The notes under the pieces are model-generated. The model was not told where the DNA came from. It searched no databases and worked only from the letters and a program-made list of their open reading frames with translations. Of a stretch of DNA of 64,000 nucleotides, positions 36,883 to 46,697 are shown piece after piece. Position 1 is the stretch's first letter. Each line of letters begins with the position of its first letter. Source of the DNA: Sphingomonas parva (ex Maeng et al. 2020) (GTDB lineage Bacteria; Pseudomonadota; Alphaproteobacteria; Sphingomonadales; Sphingomonadaceae); contig NZ_SPDV01000035.1 in assembly GCF_004564275.1 (NCBI RefSeq), positions 25,635 to 89,634 of the forward strand, written 5' to 3'. Both the position numbers and the translations under genes were made by a program.

Positions 36883-38598
36883 TTACTGGCTGACGGCCGC
36901 GCCTTCGCTGCGCGGATCGGCCGCACCGGCCCAGCGGCCGGCGGTCCACTCGATGGCGTTCGCCTTGTAGCCCGGCTCGACCAAAACGACCTCGTGCCCG
37001 AGGGCGCGCAGCGCCGGCGCCATTGCCTCGAGCCGGGTGCCGCGCTCGAGCCGCACCTGCTCGCCGAAGCCCATCAGCTGCGGCAGCGCGATTGCCTCCT
37101 GGGCGGTCAGCCCCCAATCGAGCACGCCGACCAGCGCCTTGGCGACCTGCGCGATGATCGTGGTGCCGCCGGCCGCGCCGATCGCGATCCGCACCTCGCC
37201 GTCAGGGCCGTAGACGATCGTCGGCGCCATCGAGCTCCGCGGTCGCTTGCCGCCCTCGACACGGTTCGCGGTCGGTTGGCCGTTCAGATCGGGCACGATG
37301 TTGAAGTCGGTGAGCTCGTTGTTGAGGAAGTAGCCGTTGACGGCGAGACCGGAGCCGAACGGACCCTCGATCGTCGAGGTATAGGAGGCGACGTTGCCGC
37401 CCCGGTCGACGGCGACGAAGTGCGACGTGGACGGCACCTCGCCGTCCTTTGCCGCGGCATAGGCCGGCGCGCCTGCCGGCTTGCCGGCGGCGACGTTGAC
37501 GATCGCGCGGCCGGGCTGGATCAGCGCCGAGCGGCTGCGGAGATAGCCCTCGTCGATCAGGCCGGCGACCGGCACGCGGACGTGGTCGGCGTCGCCGAGA
37601 TAGACTTCGCGGTCGGCGTAAGCGAGGCGCATCGACTCGGCGAGAAGATGCCAGGCGGCGGGATTGTCGGCGCCGAGCGCCGCCATGTCGAAACGCTCGA
37701 GCTGCTTCAGGATCTGGAAGACCGCGACGCCGCCGGAGGACGGCGGGGCCATGCCGCAAATCCGGTACTGGCGGTACTTGCCGCAGACCGGCGCGCGCTC
37801 CTTGGCCTCATAGGCTGCCAGATCCTCGGTCTTCATCATCGACGGATTCTTGGCAGCTTCGTTGACCGTGCGGACCAGCGCGGAGGCATTGGGGCCGGTA
37901 TAGAAATAGCCGGCGCCGCGGCCGGCGAGCTCGGTAAGGAAATCGGCGAGCTGGGGGTTCGTGACGATCGTGCCGACCGGCTTGGGCACGCCGGCGGCAT
38001 CGTAGAAGGTCGCGCGGCCCCACGGCGTGGACGCCGCCAGCCGGGCATTGCTCTTCAGCGACGCATGGAGCCGCGGAGTGATCGCATAGCCGTTGCGGGC
38101 GAGCCGGATCGCCGGCTGGAACAGATCGGACCAGGGCAGTTTGCCGTAACGCTCGTGCGCCTCCAGCATCAGCGCGACGTTGCCGGGGACGCCGACGCTG
38201 CGGCCGCCGGGGATCGCCTCGCGATAGGGGAGCGGCTCGCCGTTCGGCCCGAAGAACCACTTCGGTCCGGCCGCCGACGGCGCTTCCTCGCGCCCGTCGA
38301 TCGTGCCCAGCCGATCGGTTTTCTCGTCATGGTAGACCAGGAAGCCGCCCCCGCCGATGCCGGACGATTGCGGCTCGACCACGGTGAGCGCCAGCATCGT
38401 CGCCAGCGCCGCGTCGGCCGCGGAGCCTCCGGCGTCGAGGATCTCGCGGCCCGCCGCCGCCGCGCGGGGATCGGCGGCCGAGACCATGCCCGGTGCGCCC
38501 TGGACCCGCGAGACGGTCTCGGGGGCCGGAGCGGCGGCACAAGCGGACAGGAGAAGGGCGAAAGCGAGTGAAGCGGAGCGAAGCATGGCGGCGGACAT
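36883..38598 (-). CDS. ggt: Gamma-glutamyltransferase
   Basis: This 571-aa periplasmic lipoprotein (signal peptide with LLLSAC) cleaves gamma-glutamyl bonds of glutathione. It is made as a precursor that cuts itself before the nucleophile Thr391 in TSHFVAVDRGGNVASY. The N-terminal part has EPQSSGIGGGGFLVYH and DGREEAPSAAG. The small subunit has RPRSSMAPTIVYGPDGEVRI and GAAGGTTIIAQVAKAL. The start is ATG 38598 after GAGGAG. Glutathione use fits the nearby glyoxalase genes, but the gene is on the other strand and not in their operon. Confidence 0.95.
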   Translation of the reverse strand: MSAAMLRSASLAFALLLSACAAAPAPETVSRVQGAPGMVSAADPRAAAAGREILDAGGSAADAALATMLALTVVEPQSSGIGGGGFLVYHDEKTDRLGTIDGREEAPSAAGPKWFFGPNGEPLPYREAIPGGRSVGVPGNVALMLEAHERYGKLPWSDLFQPAIRLARNGYAITPRLHASLKSNARLAASTPWGRATFYDAAGVPKPVGTIVTNPQLADFLTELAGRGAGYFYTGPNASALVRTVNEAAKNPSMMKTEDLAAYEAKERAPVCGKYRQYRICGMAPPSSGGVAVFQILKQLERFDMAALGADNPAAWHLLAESMRLAYADREVYLGDADHVRVPVAGLIDEGYLRSRSALIQPGRAIVNVAAGKPAGAPAYAAAKDGEVPSTSHFVAVDRGGNVASYTSTIEGPFGSGLAVNGYFLNNELTDFNIVPDLNGQPTANRVEGGKRPRSSMAPTIVYGPDGEVRIAIGAAGGTTIIAQVAKALVGVLDWGLTAQEAIALPQLMGFGEQVRLERGTRLEAMAPALRALGHEVVLVEPGYKANAIEWTAGRWAGAADPRSEGAAVSQ

Positions 38599-38664
38599 AG
38601 ACGCTCCTCGGGCGACGGGGAAGCGCCTGGCGACGCACAGGCCACCCTGGATCGGTTATGGGTG

Positions 38665-38892
38665 CTAGGCGAGGCTGCCGCGCCGCCGTGCCAGCAGCCG
38701 CTCGAGCCAGGCGCGCCGGCCGCGCTTCCAGGCTTTCTCGTGGAAGAAGAAGGCGACGGCGTTGATGCACGGCTCGATCAGGGCGATTCCGCCGGCGACG
38801 CTCACCGATCCGGTGAACCAGTAGGCGACGCTGAACCCAATGGTCAGGTGGATCGAGAGATAGGTCAGGGTCTTGATCAGGTCGGTCGGCAT
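38665..38892 (-). CDS. DUF2061 family membrane protein
   Basis: This 75-aa protein reads MPTDLIKTLTYLSIHLTIGF, then SVAYWFTGSVSVAGGIALIE and NAVAFFFHEKAWKRGRR. DUF2061 proteins are small, two-helix membrane proteins with the conserved H-x-K-x-W of the second helix end; HEKAWKRG is that signature. Function unknown. The gene lies between ggt and pyrD on the same strand. Its upstream region holds a 26-bp near-palindrome at 38995-39020. Confidence 0.85.
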   Translation of the reverse strand: MPTDLIKTLTYLSIHLTIGFSVAYWFTGSVSVAGGIALIEPCINAVAFFFHEKAWKRGRRAWLERLLARRRGSLA

Positions 38893-38994
38893 GGCGGAAT
38901 TCCTAGCCCGAACTCAATGCCTTGAGCAGGCAGGCGGTTCCAGACGAGAAACTCGCTTTCTGTGATCGACCGAGGCACGGCCGCCGCCGGTTAG

Positions 38995-39020
38995 CTTTCC
39001 GAACCGCGCGGTTAGGAAAG
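38995..39020. repeat. 26-bp near-perfect palindrome between pyrD and DUF2061 gene
   Basis: CTTTCCGAACCGC (38995-39007) and GCGGTTAGGAAAG (39008-39020) are inverted copies with one mismatch in 13. A GGTTAG copy just outside the left arm adds a direct repeat. It lies 30 bases after the pyrD stop and 103 bases before the DUF2061 start. It can be an operator or a terminator, though no T-run follows. Confidence 0.5.
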
Positions 39021-39049
39021 AGAACTCCGGCGGCGCGAAGCTGATGGAG

Positions 39050-40084
39050 CTAGGCCGCGCTCCCCACCGCCTCGGCGAGGCTGGCGAAGCCCTCCCGCGC
39101 AAGCAGCACATCGAGACCCCGTACGATCCGCGCAGCGAGGCCCGGCCCTTCGTAGACCAGCGCGCTGTAGATCTGGACGAGGCTGGCGCCGGCGCGGACT
39201 CGCGCCAGAGCGTCCTCGGCGCTGGCGATGCCGCCGGCGGCGATCAGCGGGATCGCGCCGCCGGTCGCGGCGCGGAAATCCCGCAGGCGCTGCAGAGCCA
39301 GCGCCTTCAACGGCGCTCCGGAGAGGCCGCCGGGCTCGGCGGCATGGCGCGACGCAAGGGCCGGGCGCGTGATGGTGGTGTTGGAGACGATCAGCGCGTC
39401 CATCCGGCCGACGGTCAGCGCGGCGATGTCGTCGATGTCCTGCGGTTCCAGGTCGGGCGCGAGCTTCAGGAAGACGGGGGGCCCGGAGTCGCCCCGCGCC
39501 TCGAGCACCGCGGCGAGCAGGGCGTCCAGCGCCGCCTTGTCCTGCAGTGCGCGCAGGCCGGGGGTGTTGGGCGACGAGATGTTGATCGTCAGATAGTCGG
39601 CGAGCGGCGCCATCGTCCGAACGCCCGTCGCATAATCGGCGATGCGGTCGGCGCTGTCCTTGTTGGCGCCGACGTTGATGCCGACGATCCCTGCCCCGCG
39701 CGGACGCCGCGCCAGCCGCGCGGACGTCGCGGCGAGGCCCTGGTTGTTGAAGCCGAAGCGGTTGATCACCGCCCGGTCTTCGGCGAGGCGGAACAGGCGC
39801 GGCCTCGGATTGCCCGCCTGAGGACGCGGCGTCAGCGTCCCCGCCTCGACGAATCCGAAGCCGAGACCCAGCATCTGGCCCGTGACCTCGGCGTCCTTGT
39901 CGAAGCCGGCGGCGAGCCCCACCGGGTTGGGGAAGCGCAGGCCCGCCACCTCGACGGCCAGGCGCGGGTGCGGCAGGGTGGAGCGGCCGGCGGGGAGCAA
40001 CTTCAGCGCGTCGATCGTCAGGCGATGCGCGCGCTCGGCGTCGAGGGTGAAGATCAGCGGCCGGAGGAGGGGGTAGAGCGCCAT
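39050..40084 (-). CDS. pyrD: Dihydroorotate dehydrogenase (quinone), class 2
   Basis: This 344-aa membrane-associated enzyme oxidises dihydroorotate in pyrimidine synthesis, passing electrons to quinone. The N-terminal helix region MALYPLLRPLIFTLDAERAH defines class 2. FMN-binding segments are PVGLAAGFDKDAEV, NRFGFNNQGL and IPLIAAGGIASAEDALARVR. The catalytic Ser region is YLTINISSPNTPGLR. ATG 40084 is divergent from the suf regulator by 120 bases. Confidence 0.96.
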   Translation of the reverse strand: MALYPLLRPLIFTLDAERAHRLTIDALKLLPAGRSTLPHPRLAVEVAGLRFPNPVGLAAGFDKDAEVTGQMLGLGFGFVEAGTLTPRPQAGNPRPRLFRLAEDRAVINRFGFNNQGLAATSARLARRPRGAGIVGINVGANKDSADRIADYATGVRTMAPLADYLTINISSPNTPGLRALQDKAALDALLAAVLEARGDSGPPVFLKLAPDLEPQDIDDIAALTVGRMDALIVSNTTITRPALASRHAAEPGGLSGAPLKALALQRLRDFRAATGGAIPLIAAGGIASAEDALARVRAGASLVQIYSALVYEGPGLAARIVRGLDVLLAREGFASLAEAVGSAA

Positions 40085-40174
40085 GGCAGGGGGCTATGGC
40101 AAAGGGGCGGAGGCGGGTCAAAAGGCGCCGCGTCCCCACCGGCTTGATTTCGCCGGCATTCGCCGCCACATGCG

Positions 40175-40199
40175 CAATCGGACAGATTCGATCCGATTG
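40175..40199 (+). promoter_or_regulatory. 8-bp inverted repeat over the ribosome site of the suf regulator gene
   Basis: CAATCGGA (40175-40182) and TCCGATTG (40192-40199) are perfect inverted copies with a 9-base spacer. The right arm overlaps the TTGGAG ribosome site just before ATG 40205. As RNA it would form a stem hiding that site; as DNA it is a dyad suited to a dimeric regulator. Confidence 0.65.
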
Positions 40200-40204
40200 G
40201 AGCC

Positions 40205-40668
40205 ATGCGCCTCACCTCCCTCGCCGATTACGCCGTCGTGATGATGGCCGCGGCCGCCCGCCGCCCGGCGGGGGCGCGGCTGTCGGCGACGATGCTCGCC
40301 GAGGAGACGGGCGTGCCGCTGCCGACGGCGCAGAAACTGATGGGTCGGCTCGCCACGGCGGGGTTGCTGCGCTCGGCGCGGGGCACCGGCGGCGGCTTCG
40401 CTCTGGTCCGCGCGGCGGCCGAGATCAGCCTTGCCGACATCGTCGAAGCCGTCGAAGGACCGATCGCGATGACCACATGCGCCGACGAGGCGCGCAACGA
40501 TTGCGCGCTCGACGGCAATTGTCAGGTCAAGCCGCATCTCCTTGCGGTGAACGGTGCGGTGCGCGGCGCGCTGCAGGGCGTCAGCCTTGCCAGCCTCGCG
40601 CTCGCCCCGAGCCCGGCCAGGACCGAAATTACCGGCTTCGCGCCGGCCGAAACGCAAGGTGATCTGAA

Positions 40669-40672
<4 letters not shown>
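40205..40672 (+). CDS. Rrf2-family regulator of the suf operon
   Basis: This 155-aa regulator is the first gene of the suf operon. The winged helix reads [20 protein letters not shown] then [21 protein letters not shown] cysteine cluster C-x10-C-x5-C ([20 protein letters not shown]) is the likely Fe-S ligand site, as in IscR relatives. It would repress or activate the operon according to Fe-S supply. The start ATG 40205 sits behind the inverted repeat described above. The stop overlaps sufB by 4 bases (GTGA). Confidence 0.92.
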
Positions 40673-42137
<1,465 letters not shown>

Positions 42138-42141
<4 letters not shown>

Positions 42142-42200
42142 CGCCGACCATTTCCATGAACAACACGGCGGCCGACGCCGCCCAGGAACCGACATGCTGA
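42138..42200 (+). CDS. Possible 20-aa leader peptide between sufB and sufC
   Basis: A short frame starts at ATG 42138 inside the sufB stop (ATGA) and stops at 42198-42200, 6 bases into sufC. It reads [20 protein letters not shown]. It may only be a ribosome relay that couples sufB and sufC translation; no homologue is recognised. Its stop overlaps the sufC start, so ribosomes could restart there. Confidence 0.35.
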
Positions 42201-42937
42201 ACATCACCAATCTCCACGCCGCCGTCGACGACAAGCCGATCCTGAAGGGGCTCAGCCTCTCGGTGAACGCCGGCGAGGTGCATGCGATCATGGGGCCGAA
42301 CGGCGCCGGCAAGTCGACGCTCGGCTACGTGCTCGGCGGGCGCGAGGGCTATGAGGTGACCGACGGCACGGTCACGTTCGACGGCAAGGACCTGCTCGAC
42401 ATGGCGGCCGACGAGCGCGCCGCCGCCGGCCTGTTCCTCGGCTTCCAATATCCGGTCGAGATCCCCGGCGTCTCCAACGTCCAGTTCCTGCGCACCGCGA
42501 TGAACGCGCAGCGGCGCGCCCGCGGCGAGGTCGAGATCTCGGCGGGCGACTTCCTCCGCCTCTCCCGCGCTCAGGCCGACGCTCTCGGCATCTCGATGGA
42601 CATGATGAAGCGCCCGGTGAACGTCGGCTTCTCCGGCGGCGAGAAGAAAAGGAACGAGATGGTCCAGATGGGCATCCTCGATCCCAAGCTCGCCGTGCTC
42701 GACGAGACGGACAGCGGCCTCGACATCGATGCGCTGCGCGTCGTCGGCGAGGGCATCAACCGGATCATGCGCAAGCCCGACAAGGCGGTGCTGCTGATCA
42801 CCCACTACCAGCGCCTGCTCGACATCGTGCAGCCGGATTTCGTCCACGTCCTCGCCGGCGGGCGGATCGTTCGCTCCGGCGGGCCCGAGCTCGCCCACGA
42901 GCTCGAGCGCGAGGGCTATGGAGCGATCGCGGCATGA
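42194..42937 (+). CDS. sufC: Fe-S cluster assembly ATPase SufC
   Basis: This 247-aa ABC-type ATPase of the SufBCD complex has Walker A GPNGAGKSTLGYVL, the Q-loop in GFQYPVEIPGV, the signature FSGGEKKRNEMVQM, Walker B LAVLDETDSGLDID and an H-loop THYQRLLD. ATP hydrolysis drives scaffold rearrangement. The start ATG 42194 is coupled to the small leader frame. The stop overlaps the sufD start (ATGA). Confidence 0.97.
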   Translation: MLNITNLHAAVDDKPILKGLSLSVNAGEVHAIMGPNGAGKSTLGYVLGGREGYEVTDGTVTFDGKDLLDMAADERAAAGLFLGFQYPVEIPGVSNVQFLRTAMNAQRRARGEVEISAGDFLRLSRAQADALGISMDMMKRPVNVGFSGGEKKRNEMVQMGILDPKLAVLDETDSGLDIDALRVVGEGINRIMRKPDKAVLLITHYQRLLDIVQPDFVHVLAGGRIVRSGGPELAHELEREGYGAIAA

Positions 42938-44037
42938 CCCTGCTCGCCCTTCCCTCCAACCGCGAGGAGAGCTGGCGCTGGAGCGATCTCTCGGCACTGC
43001 CCGAGATCGCCGCCCGCCAGCCGCAGGGCGGCGTGCCGGAAAGGCTGCCGTGGCTCGATTGCGCAACCGGCGGCCCACGGCTGCTGTTCGTCGACGGCCG
43101 GCTGGTCGCCGCCGAGAGCAATCCGGGCATCGTCGGCATCGGCGCCGTCGACATCGCGCCCTCCGATCATGCGCTCGCGCGGCTGGTCGGGCATGAGGGC
43201 TGGACGCTGCGCCTGGCGAGCGGCCACGCGCCGCTCGGCCTCGTCCAGGTGATCCACGCCTCCACCGGCGCGGCCGATCACCTGCCCGCGCGGATCGAGC
43301 TTGACGTCGACGCCCAGGCCTCGGTGGTCGAGACCTTCCTCGGCCACGGCTGGACCAATCGTCTCTCCGAGATCACGCTCTACAAGGGCGCGCGGCTGAT
43401 GCTGGCACGGCGGATCCTGAGCGAGGCGGGCTATGTCAGCCTCGCCGATCGCGTGACGATAGGGGAAGGCGCGAGCTTCACCCTCACCACCCTCGCTGCC
43501 GGCGGTGCCGACACGCGGCTCGATGGAGAGGTCCGGCTCGCCGGCGACGCCGCTTATGCCGAGGCCGGCGGCGCCCTGCTCGCCCGCGGCCGCCAGCGCC
43601 ATGACGCCAACCTCGTCGTCCGCCACGAGCAGCCGCACGGCGTCAGCCGACAGGTGTGGCGCTCGGTCGCCGACGACCAGGCGACCTGCTCGGTCGCGGC
43701 CCGGGTCGAGGTCGCACGCGGCGCCCAGAAGACCGACGGCGAGCAGTCGCTCAAGGGGCTGCTGCTCTCGCGCACCGGAACGATCAATTCCAAGCCGGAG
43801 CTCGAGATCTTCGCCGACGACGTCAAATGCGCGCACGGCGCCACGGTCGGCGAGCTGAACCGCGACGCGCTCTTCTACTTCGCCAGCCGCGGCGTTCCGG
43901 CCGAGGAGGCGAAGGCGCTGCTCACCGGGGCGTTCGTCGCCGATGCGCTGGAGCGGATCGGCGAGGAAGCGGCGCGCGAGGCGTTCCTCCAGGATGCGGG
44001 CGCATGGCTCGCCGGCAAGCAGGCGGACACCGAGTGA
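42934..44037 (+). CDS. sufD: Fe-S cluster assembly protein SufD
   Basis: This 367-aa SufB paralogue is needed for iron loading. Recognisable segments are LPSNREESWRWSDLSALPEI near the N-terminus, VVETFLGHGWTNRLSEITLY and the C-terminal TINSKPELEIFADDVKCAHG ATVGELNRDALFYFASRGVP in two adjoining blocks. The overall beta-helix pattern is SufD-like. It is coupled to sufC through ATGA and to sufS through TGATG. Confidence 0.95.
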   Translation: MTLLALPSNREESWRWSDLSALPEIAARQPQGGVPERLPWLDCATGGPRLLFVDGRLVAAESNPGIVGIGAVDIAPSDHALARLVGHEGWTLRLASGHAPLGLVQVIHASTGAADHLPARIELDVDAQASVVETFLGHGWTNRLSEITLYKGARLMLARRILSEAGYVSLADRVTIGEGASFTLTTLAAGGADTRLDGEVRLAGDAAYAEAGGALLARGRQRHDANLVVRHEQPHGVSRQVWRSVADDQATCSVAARVEVARGAQKTDGEQSLKGLLLSRTGTINSKPELEIFADDVKCAHGATVGELNRDALFYFASRGVPAEEAKALLTGAFVADALERIGEEAAREAFLQDAGAWLAGKQADTE

Positions 44038-45251
44038 TGGATACGCTCGTCGCCACCCGTCCGCTCGACCACGTCGCCGATTTTCCGGCGATCCCCGACG
44101 GCTGGTCCTATCTCGATACCGCCGCGACGGCCCAGAAGCCGCGGCCGGTGATCGACGCGATCGCGCGCGGCTATGGCGAGACCTATGCGACGGTCCATCG
44201 CGGCGTCTACCAGCGCTCGTCGGAGATGACTCTGGCGTTCGAGGCCGCGCGCAAGCGGGTGGCGCGATTCATCGGCGCGCCCAGCGCCGACGAGGTGATC
44301 TTCGTCCGCGGCGCCACCGAGGGCATCAACCTCGTCGCGCAGAGCTGGGGCGGCGCCAGTCTGAAGCCCGGCGACCGGATCATGCTCTCTCTGCTCGAGC
44401 ATCATTCGAACATCGTCCCCTGGCAGCTGATCGCCGAGCGGACCGGCGCGGCGATCGACGTCGCGCCGCTCACCGCGGACGGGCGGATCGATCTCGACGC
44501 GATGGCGGCGATGCTGACGCCGCAGCACAGGATCGTCGCCCTCGCCCATGTCTCGAACGTGCTCGGATCGGTGCTCGACGCGCGGCGCGCGGCCGCGCTC
44601 GCCCACGGGGTCGGCGCGCTGCTCCTGCTCGACGGCTGCCAGGCCGTGCCGCGGCTGCCGGTCGACGTCGCGGCCCTCGACTGCGACTTCTACGTCTTCT
44701 CGGGCCACAAGCTCTATGGGCCGACCGGGATCGGCGTGCTCTGGGGGCGGGGCGACCTGCTCGCCGCAATGCCGCCCTGGCAGGGCGGCGGCGCGATGAT
44801 CGATCGGGTGAGCTTCGAGGGCACGACCTATGCTCCGCCGCCGGCGCGCTTCGAGGCAGGGACGCCGCACGTCGTCGGCGTGCTGGGGCTCGAGGCGGCG
44901 ATCGACTATGTCGAGACGATCGGCCTCGACGCGATCAGCGCGCACGAGGATGCCCTCGTCCGCGACGCCCGAGAGGCGCTGTCGCAGATCAACAGCGTCC
45001 GCCTGTTCGGCCCCGATGACAGCGCCGGCATCGTCAGCTTCGCGATCGAAGGGGTGCATCCGCACGACGTCGGCACCATATTGGACGAGAGCCGGGTGGC
45101 GATCCGCGCCGGCCATCATTGCGCGCAGCCGCTGATGCGCCACCTGGGTGTCGACGCGACCGCGCGGGCGAGCTTCGGCGTGTACAACGGGCGCAGGGAC
45201 ATCGAGGCGCTGGCGCGCGGCATCGAGAGAGTGACGAGAATCTTCGGATGA
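44037..45251 (+). CDS. sufS: Cysteine desulfurase SufS
   Basis: This 404-aa PLP enzyme supplies sulfur from cysteine. The PLP lysine is in VFSGHKLYGPTGIGVLWGRG, the His/Asp partners are in LLEHHSNIVPW and LLLLDGCQAVPRLPVDV, and the catalytic Cys is in IRAGHHCAQPLMRHLGV. No short leader extension is seen. The start ATG 44037 overlaps the sufD stop, and the stop overlaps the sufT-like gene. There is no sufE gene in this window. Confidence 0.96.
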   Translation: MDTLVATRPLDHVADFPAIPDGWSYLDTAATAQKPRPVIDAIARGYGETYATVHRGVYQRSSEMTLAFEAARKRVARFIGAPSADEVIFVRGATEGINLVAQSWGGASLKPGDRIMLSLLEHHSNIVPWQLIAERTGAAIDVAPLTADGRIDLDAMAAMLTPQHRIVALAHVSNVLGSVLDARRAAALAHGVGALLLLDGCQAVPRLPVDVAALDCDFYVFSGHKLYGPTGIGVLWGRGDLLAAMPPWQGGGAMIDRVSFEGTTYAPPPARFEAGTPHVVGVLGLEAAIDYVETIGLDAISAHEDALVRDAREALSQINSVRLFGPDDSAGIVSFAIEGVHPHDVGTILDESRVAIRAGHHCAQPLMRHLGVDATARASFGVYNGRRDIEALARGIERVTRIFG

Positions 45252-45715
45252 ACCAGGAACGCAAGATCGAGATCGAGGAAGTCAGCGAGGCGCCGAGCCT
45301 GCCCAAGGCGCGCGTATCGGACGCCACGGAGAGCTTCGAGCGCAAGCGCGACTATCTGGAGGGCTTCCTCGCCCGTCAGGCGCCCGCCGAACCCGATGCC
45401 GAGGTGCCGGGCGGCGATCTCTACGAGGCCGTCATCGACGCGCTGAAGGAGATTTACGACCCCGAGATCCCGGTCAACATCTACGACCTCGGGCTCGTCT
45501 ACAATGTCGAGATCACGCCCGAGCACCACGCCAGGGTGCAGATGACGCTGACCACGCCGCACTGCCCCGTCGCGGAATCGATGCCGGGCGAGGTCGAGCT
45601 GCGTGTCGGTGCGGTGCCGGGCGTCGGCCATGCCGAGGTGGAGCTGGTCTGGGATCCGCCCTGGGATCCGCAGAAGATGTCGGACGAGGCCAAGCTCGAG
45701 CTCGGGATGCTGTGA
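45248..45715 (+). CDS. SUF assembly protein with MIP18/DUF59 domain (SufT-like)
   Basis: This 155-aa protein has a charged N-terminal extension of about 60 residues and then a DUF59 domain: VIDALKEIYDPEIPVNIYDL, LVYNVEITPEHHARVQMTLT and TPHCPVAESMPGEVELRVGA. The Cys in TTPHCP is the conserved one of the family. SufT proteins help mature Fe-S enzymes when demand is high. It sits between sufS and sufA, the usual alphaproteobacterial place. The start overlaps the sufS stop (ATGA). Confidence 0.92.
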   Translation: MNQERKIEIEEVSEAPSLPKARVSDATESFERKRDYLEGFLARQAPAEPDAEVPGGDLYEAVIDALKEIYDPEIPVNIYDLGLVYNVEITPEHHARVQMTLTTPHCPVAESMPGEVELRVGAVPGVGHAEVELVWDPPWDPQKMSDEAKLELGML

Positions 45716-45716
45716 G

Positions 45717-46085
45717 ATGACGGACGCAACCACCACCACCGCCCGCCGCCCGCGCCCGGCCGCGCTCACCCTCACGCCGAGCGCCGAGGCCCGGATCGCC
45801 GCGCTGATGGCGAAGGCGCCGGAGGGCACGATCGGCGTCAAATTGTCGACGCCGCGCCGCGGCTGCTCGGGCCTGGCATATTCGGTCGATTACGTGGCCG
45901 AGGCGAAGCCGTTCGACGAGCGGATCGAGACTCCGGCGGGCCCGTTCTTCGTCGACGGCGCCTCGATCCTCTATCTGATCGGATCGACGATGGACTGGCG
46001 CGAGGACGATTTCACCGCCGGCTTCGTGTTCGACAATCCCAATGCCAAGGGCAGCTGCGGCTGCGGCGAGAGCTTCACCGTCTGA
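45717..46085 (+). CDS. sufA: A-type Fe-S carrier (SufA/IscA-like)
   Basis: This 122-aa A-type carrier receives clusters from SufBCD and delivers them. Its three conserved cysteines are in TPRRGCSGLAYSVDYVAEA and the C-terminal GSCGCGESFTV. The usual domain VDGASILYLIGSTMDW is present. ATG 45717 begins just after the sufT-like stop. It ends the suf operon. Confidence 0.95.
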   Translation: MTDATTTTARRPRPAALTLTPSAEARIAALMAKAPEGTIGVKLSTPRRGCSGLAYSVDYVAEAKPFDERIETPAGPFFVDGASILYLIGSTMDWREDDFTAGFVFDNPNAKGSCGCGESFTV

Positions 46086-46087
46086 TT

Positions 46088-46146
46088 CGGCCGTGCGGGC
46101 CGCTTGTTTCGGCGACGTTCCCGGAACGAGCGGCACGTTCGCTCGT
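46088..46146 (+). terminator. Hairpins after the suf operon
   Basis: CGGCC-GTGCG-GGCCG (46088-46102) is followed by CTTGTTT. A second stem, ACGAGCG/CGCTCGT (46126-46146), leads into ATTC. Neither has a strong T-run. Together they are the best candidate end of the suf transcript. Confidence 0.45.
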
Positions 46147-46204
46147 ATTCAACGTCCCGCGCCCGCGGGAGGATGAGGAGAGAGATAGCCGAGGCCTGCT
46201 ATGG

Positions 46205-46219
46205 TTAGCGTCCCGTTAA
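46205..46219. promoter_or_regulatory. CtrA-like site upstream of usg
   Basis: TTAG-N7-TTAA lies within GGTTAGCGTCCCGTTAACC, a near match to the alphaproteobacterial CtrA consensus TTAA-N7-TTAA. It lies 53 bases before the usg ATG. Control by the cell-cycle regulator CtrA is inferred. Confidence 0.45.
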
Positions 46220-46271
46220 CCCCCAGGAGTCATGATGGGGATCGTTCCACACCCGGCGCGGGGAGGGCGAG

Positions 46272-46544
46272 ATGAGCGGTGACGGCGATTTCCTGCGGCA
46301 GCTGCAGGGCTACGGCCTGATGACGGCCGAGATCAGCTATTACATGCCGGACCATCCGGCGCTGATCCAGCTGTTCGTCTGGCAGCAATATGATCTCGCG
46401 CCGCGCTTTCCCGTGCTTCACCGTTTCCTCGACCATTGGCGCACCGACGTCGAGGCGGCGATCCATTCGGTCCGCATTGCCCATCAGCACCTCGTCCGCC
46501 CCGCGGAGTGGCGAGCCGTCGACGGCGTGATCACGATCAACTGA
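46272..46544 (+). CDS. Usg family protein
   Basis: This 90-aa protein matches Usg (PF06233): FLRQLQGYGLMTAEISYYMP, then DHPALIQLFVWQQYDLAPRF, RFLDHWRTDVEAAIHSVRIA and HQHLVRPAEWRAVDG. Usg is widespread in alphaproteobacteria and often sits by trpF, but its function is unknown. Here it follows the suf operon. ATG 46272 is preceded by GGGAGGGCG. An upstream CtrA-like site suggests cell-cycle control. Confidence 0.9.
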   Translation: MSGDGDFLRQLQGYGLMTAEISYYMPDHPALIQLFVWQQYDLAPRFPVLHRFLDHWRTDVEAAIHSVRIAHQHLVRPAEWRAVDGVITIN

Positions 46545-46697
46545 TCCTCCCCGAGATGGCTCGGGGAGGGGGACCGCCGCCAGTAGGCGGTGGTGGAGGG
46601 GGGTCGCTGGACGGCGCCGGCGCAACCGCGCATCGCGGGTCTCCAAACCCCCTCCACCATGCTCCGCATGGTCCCCCTCCCCGCAGAGCGGGGAGGA
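46545..46697. repeat. Inverted pair of REP-like elements (BIME)
   Basis: The left unit has the stem CCTCCCCGAG/CTCGGGGAGG (46546-46569) and then ACCGCC/GGCGGT. The right unit, in the opposite orientation, has ACCATGC/GCATGGT and then CCTCCCCGC/GCGGGGAGG (46676-46696). The two units lie between usg and the convergent protease gene. Such clusters are dispersed in sphingomonad genomes and may also end transcripts. Confidence 0.65.
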
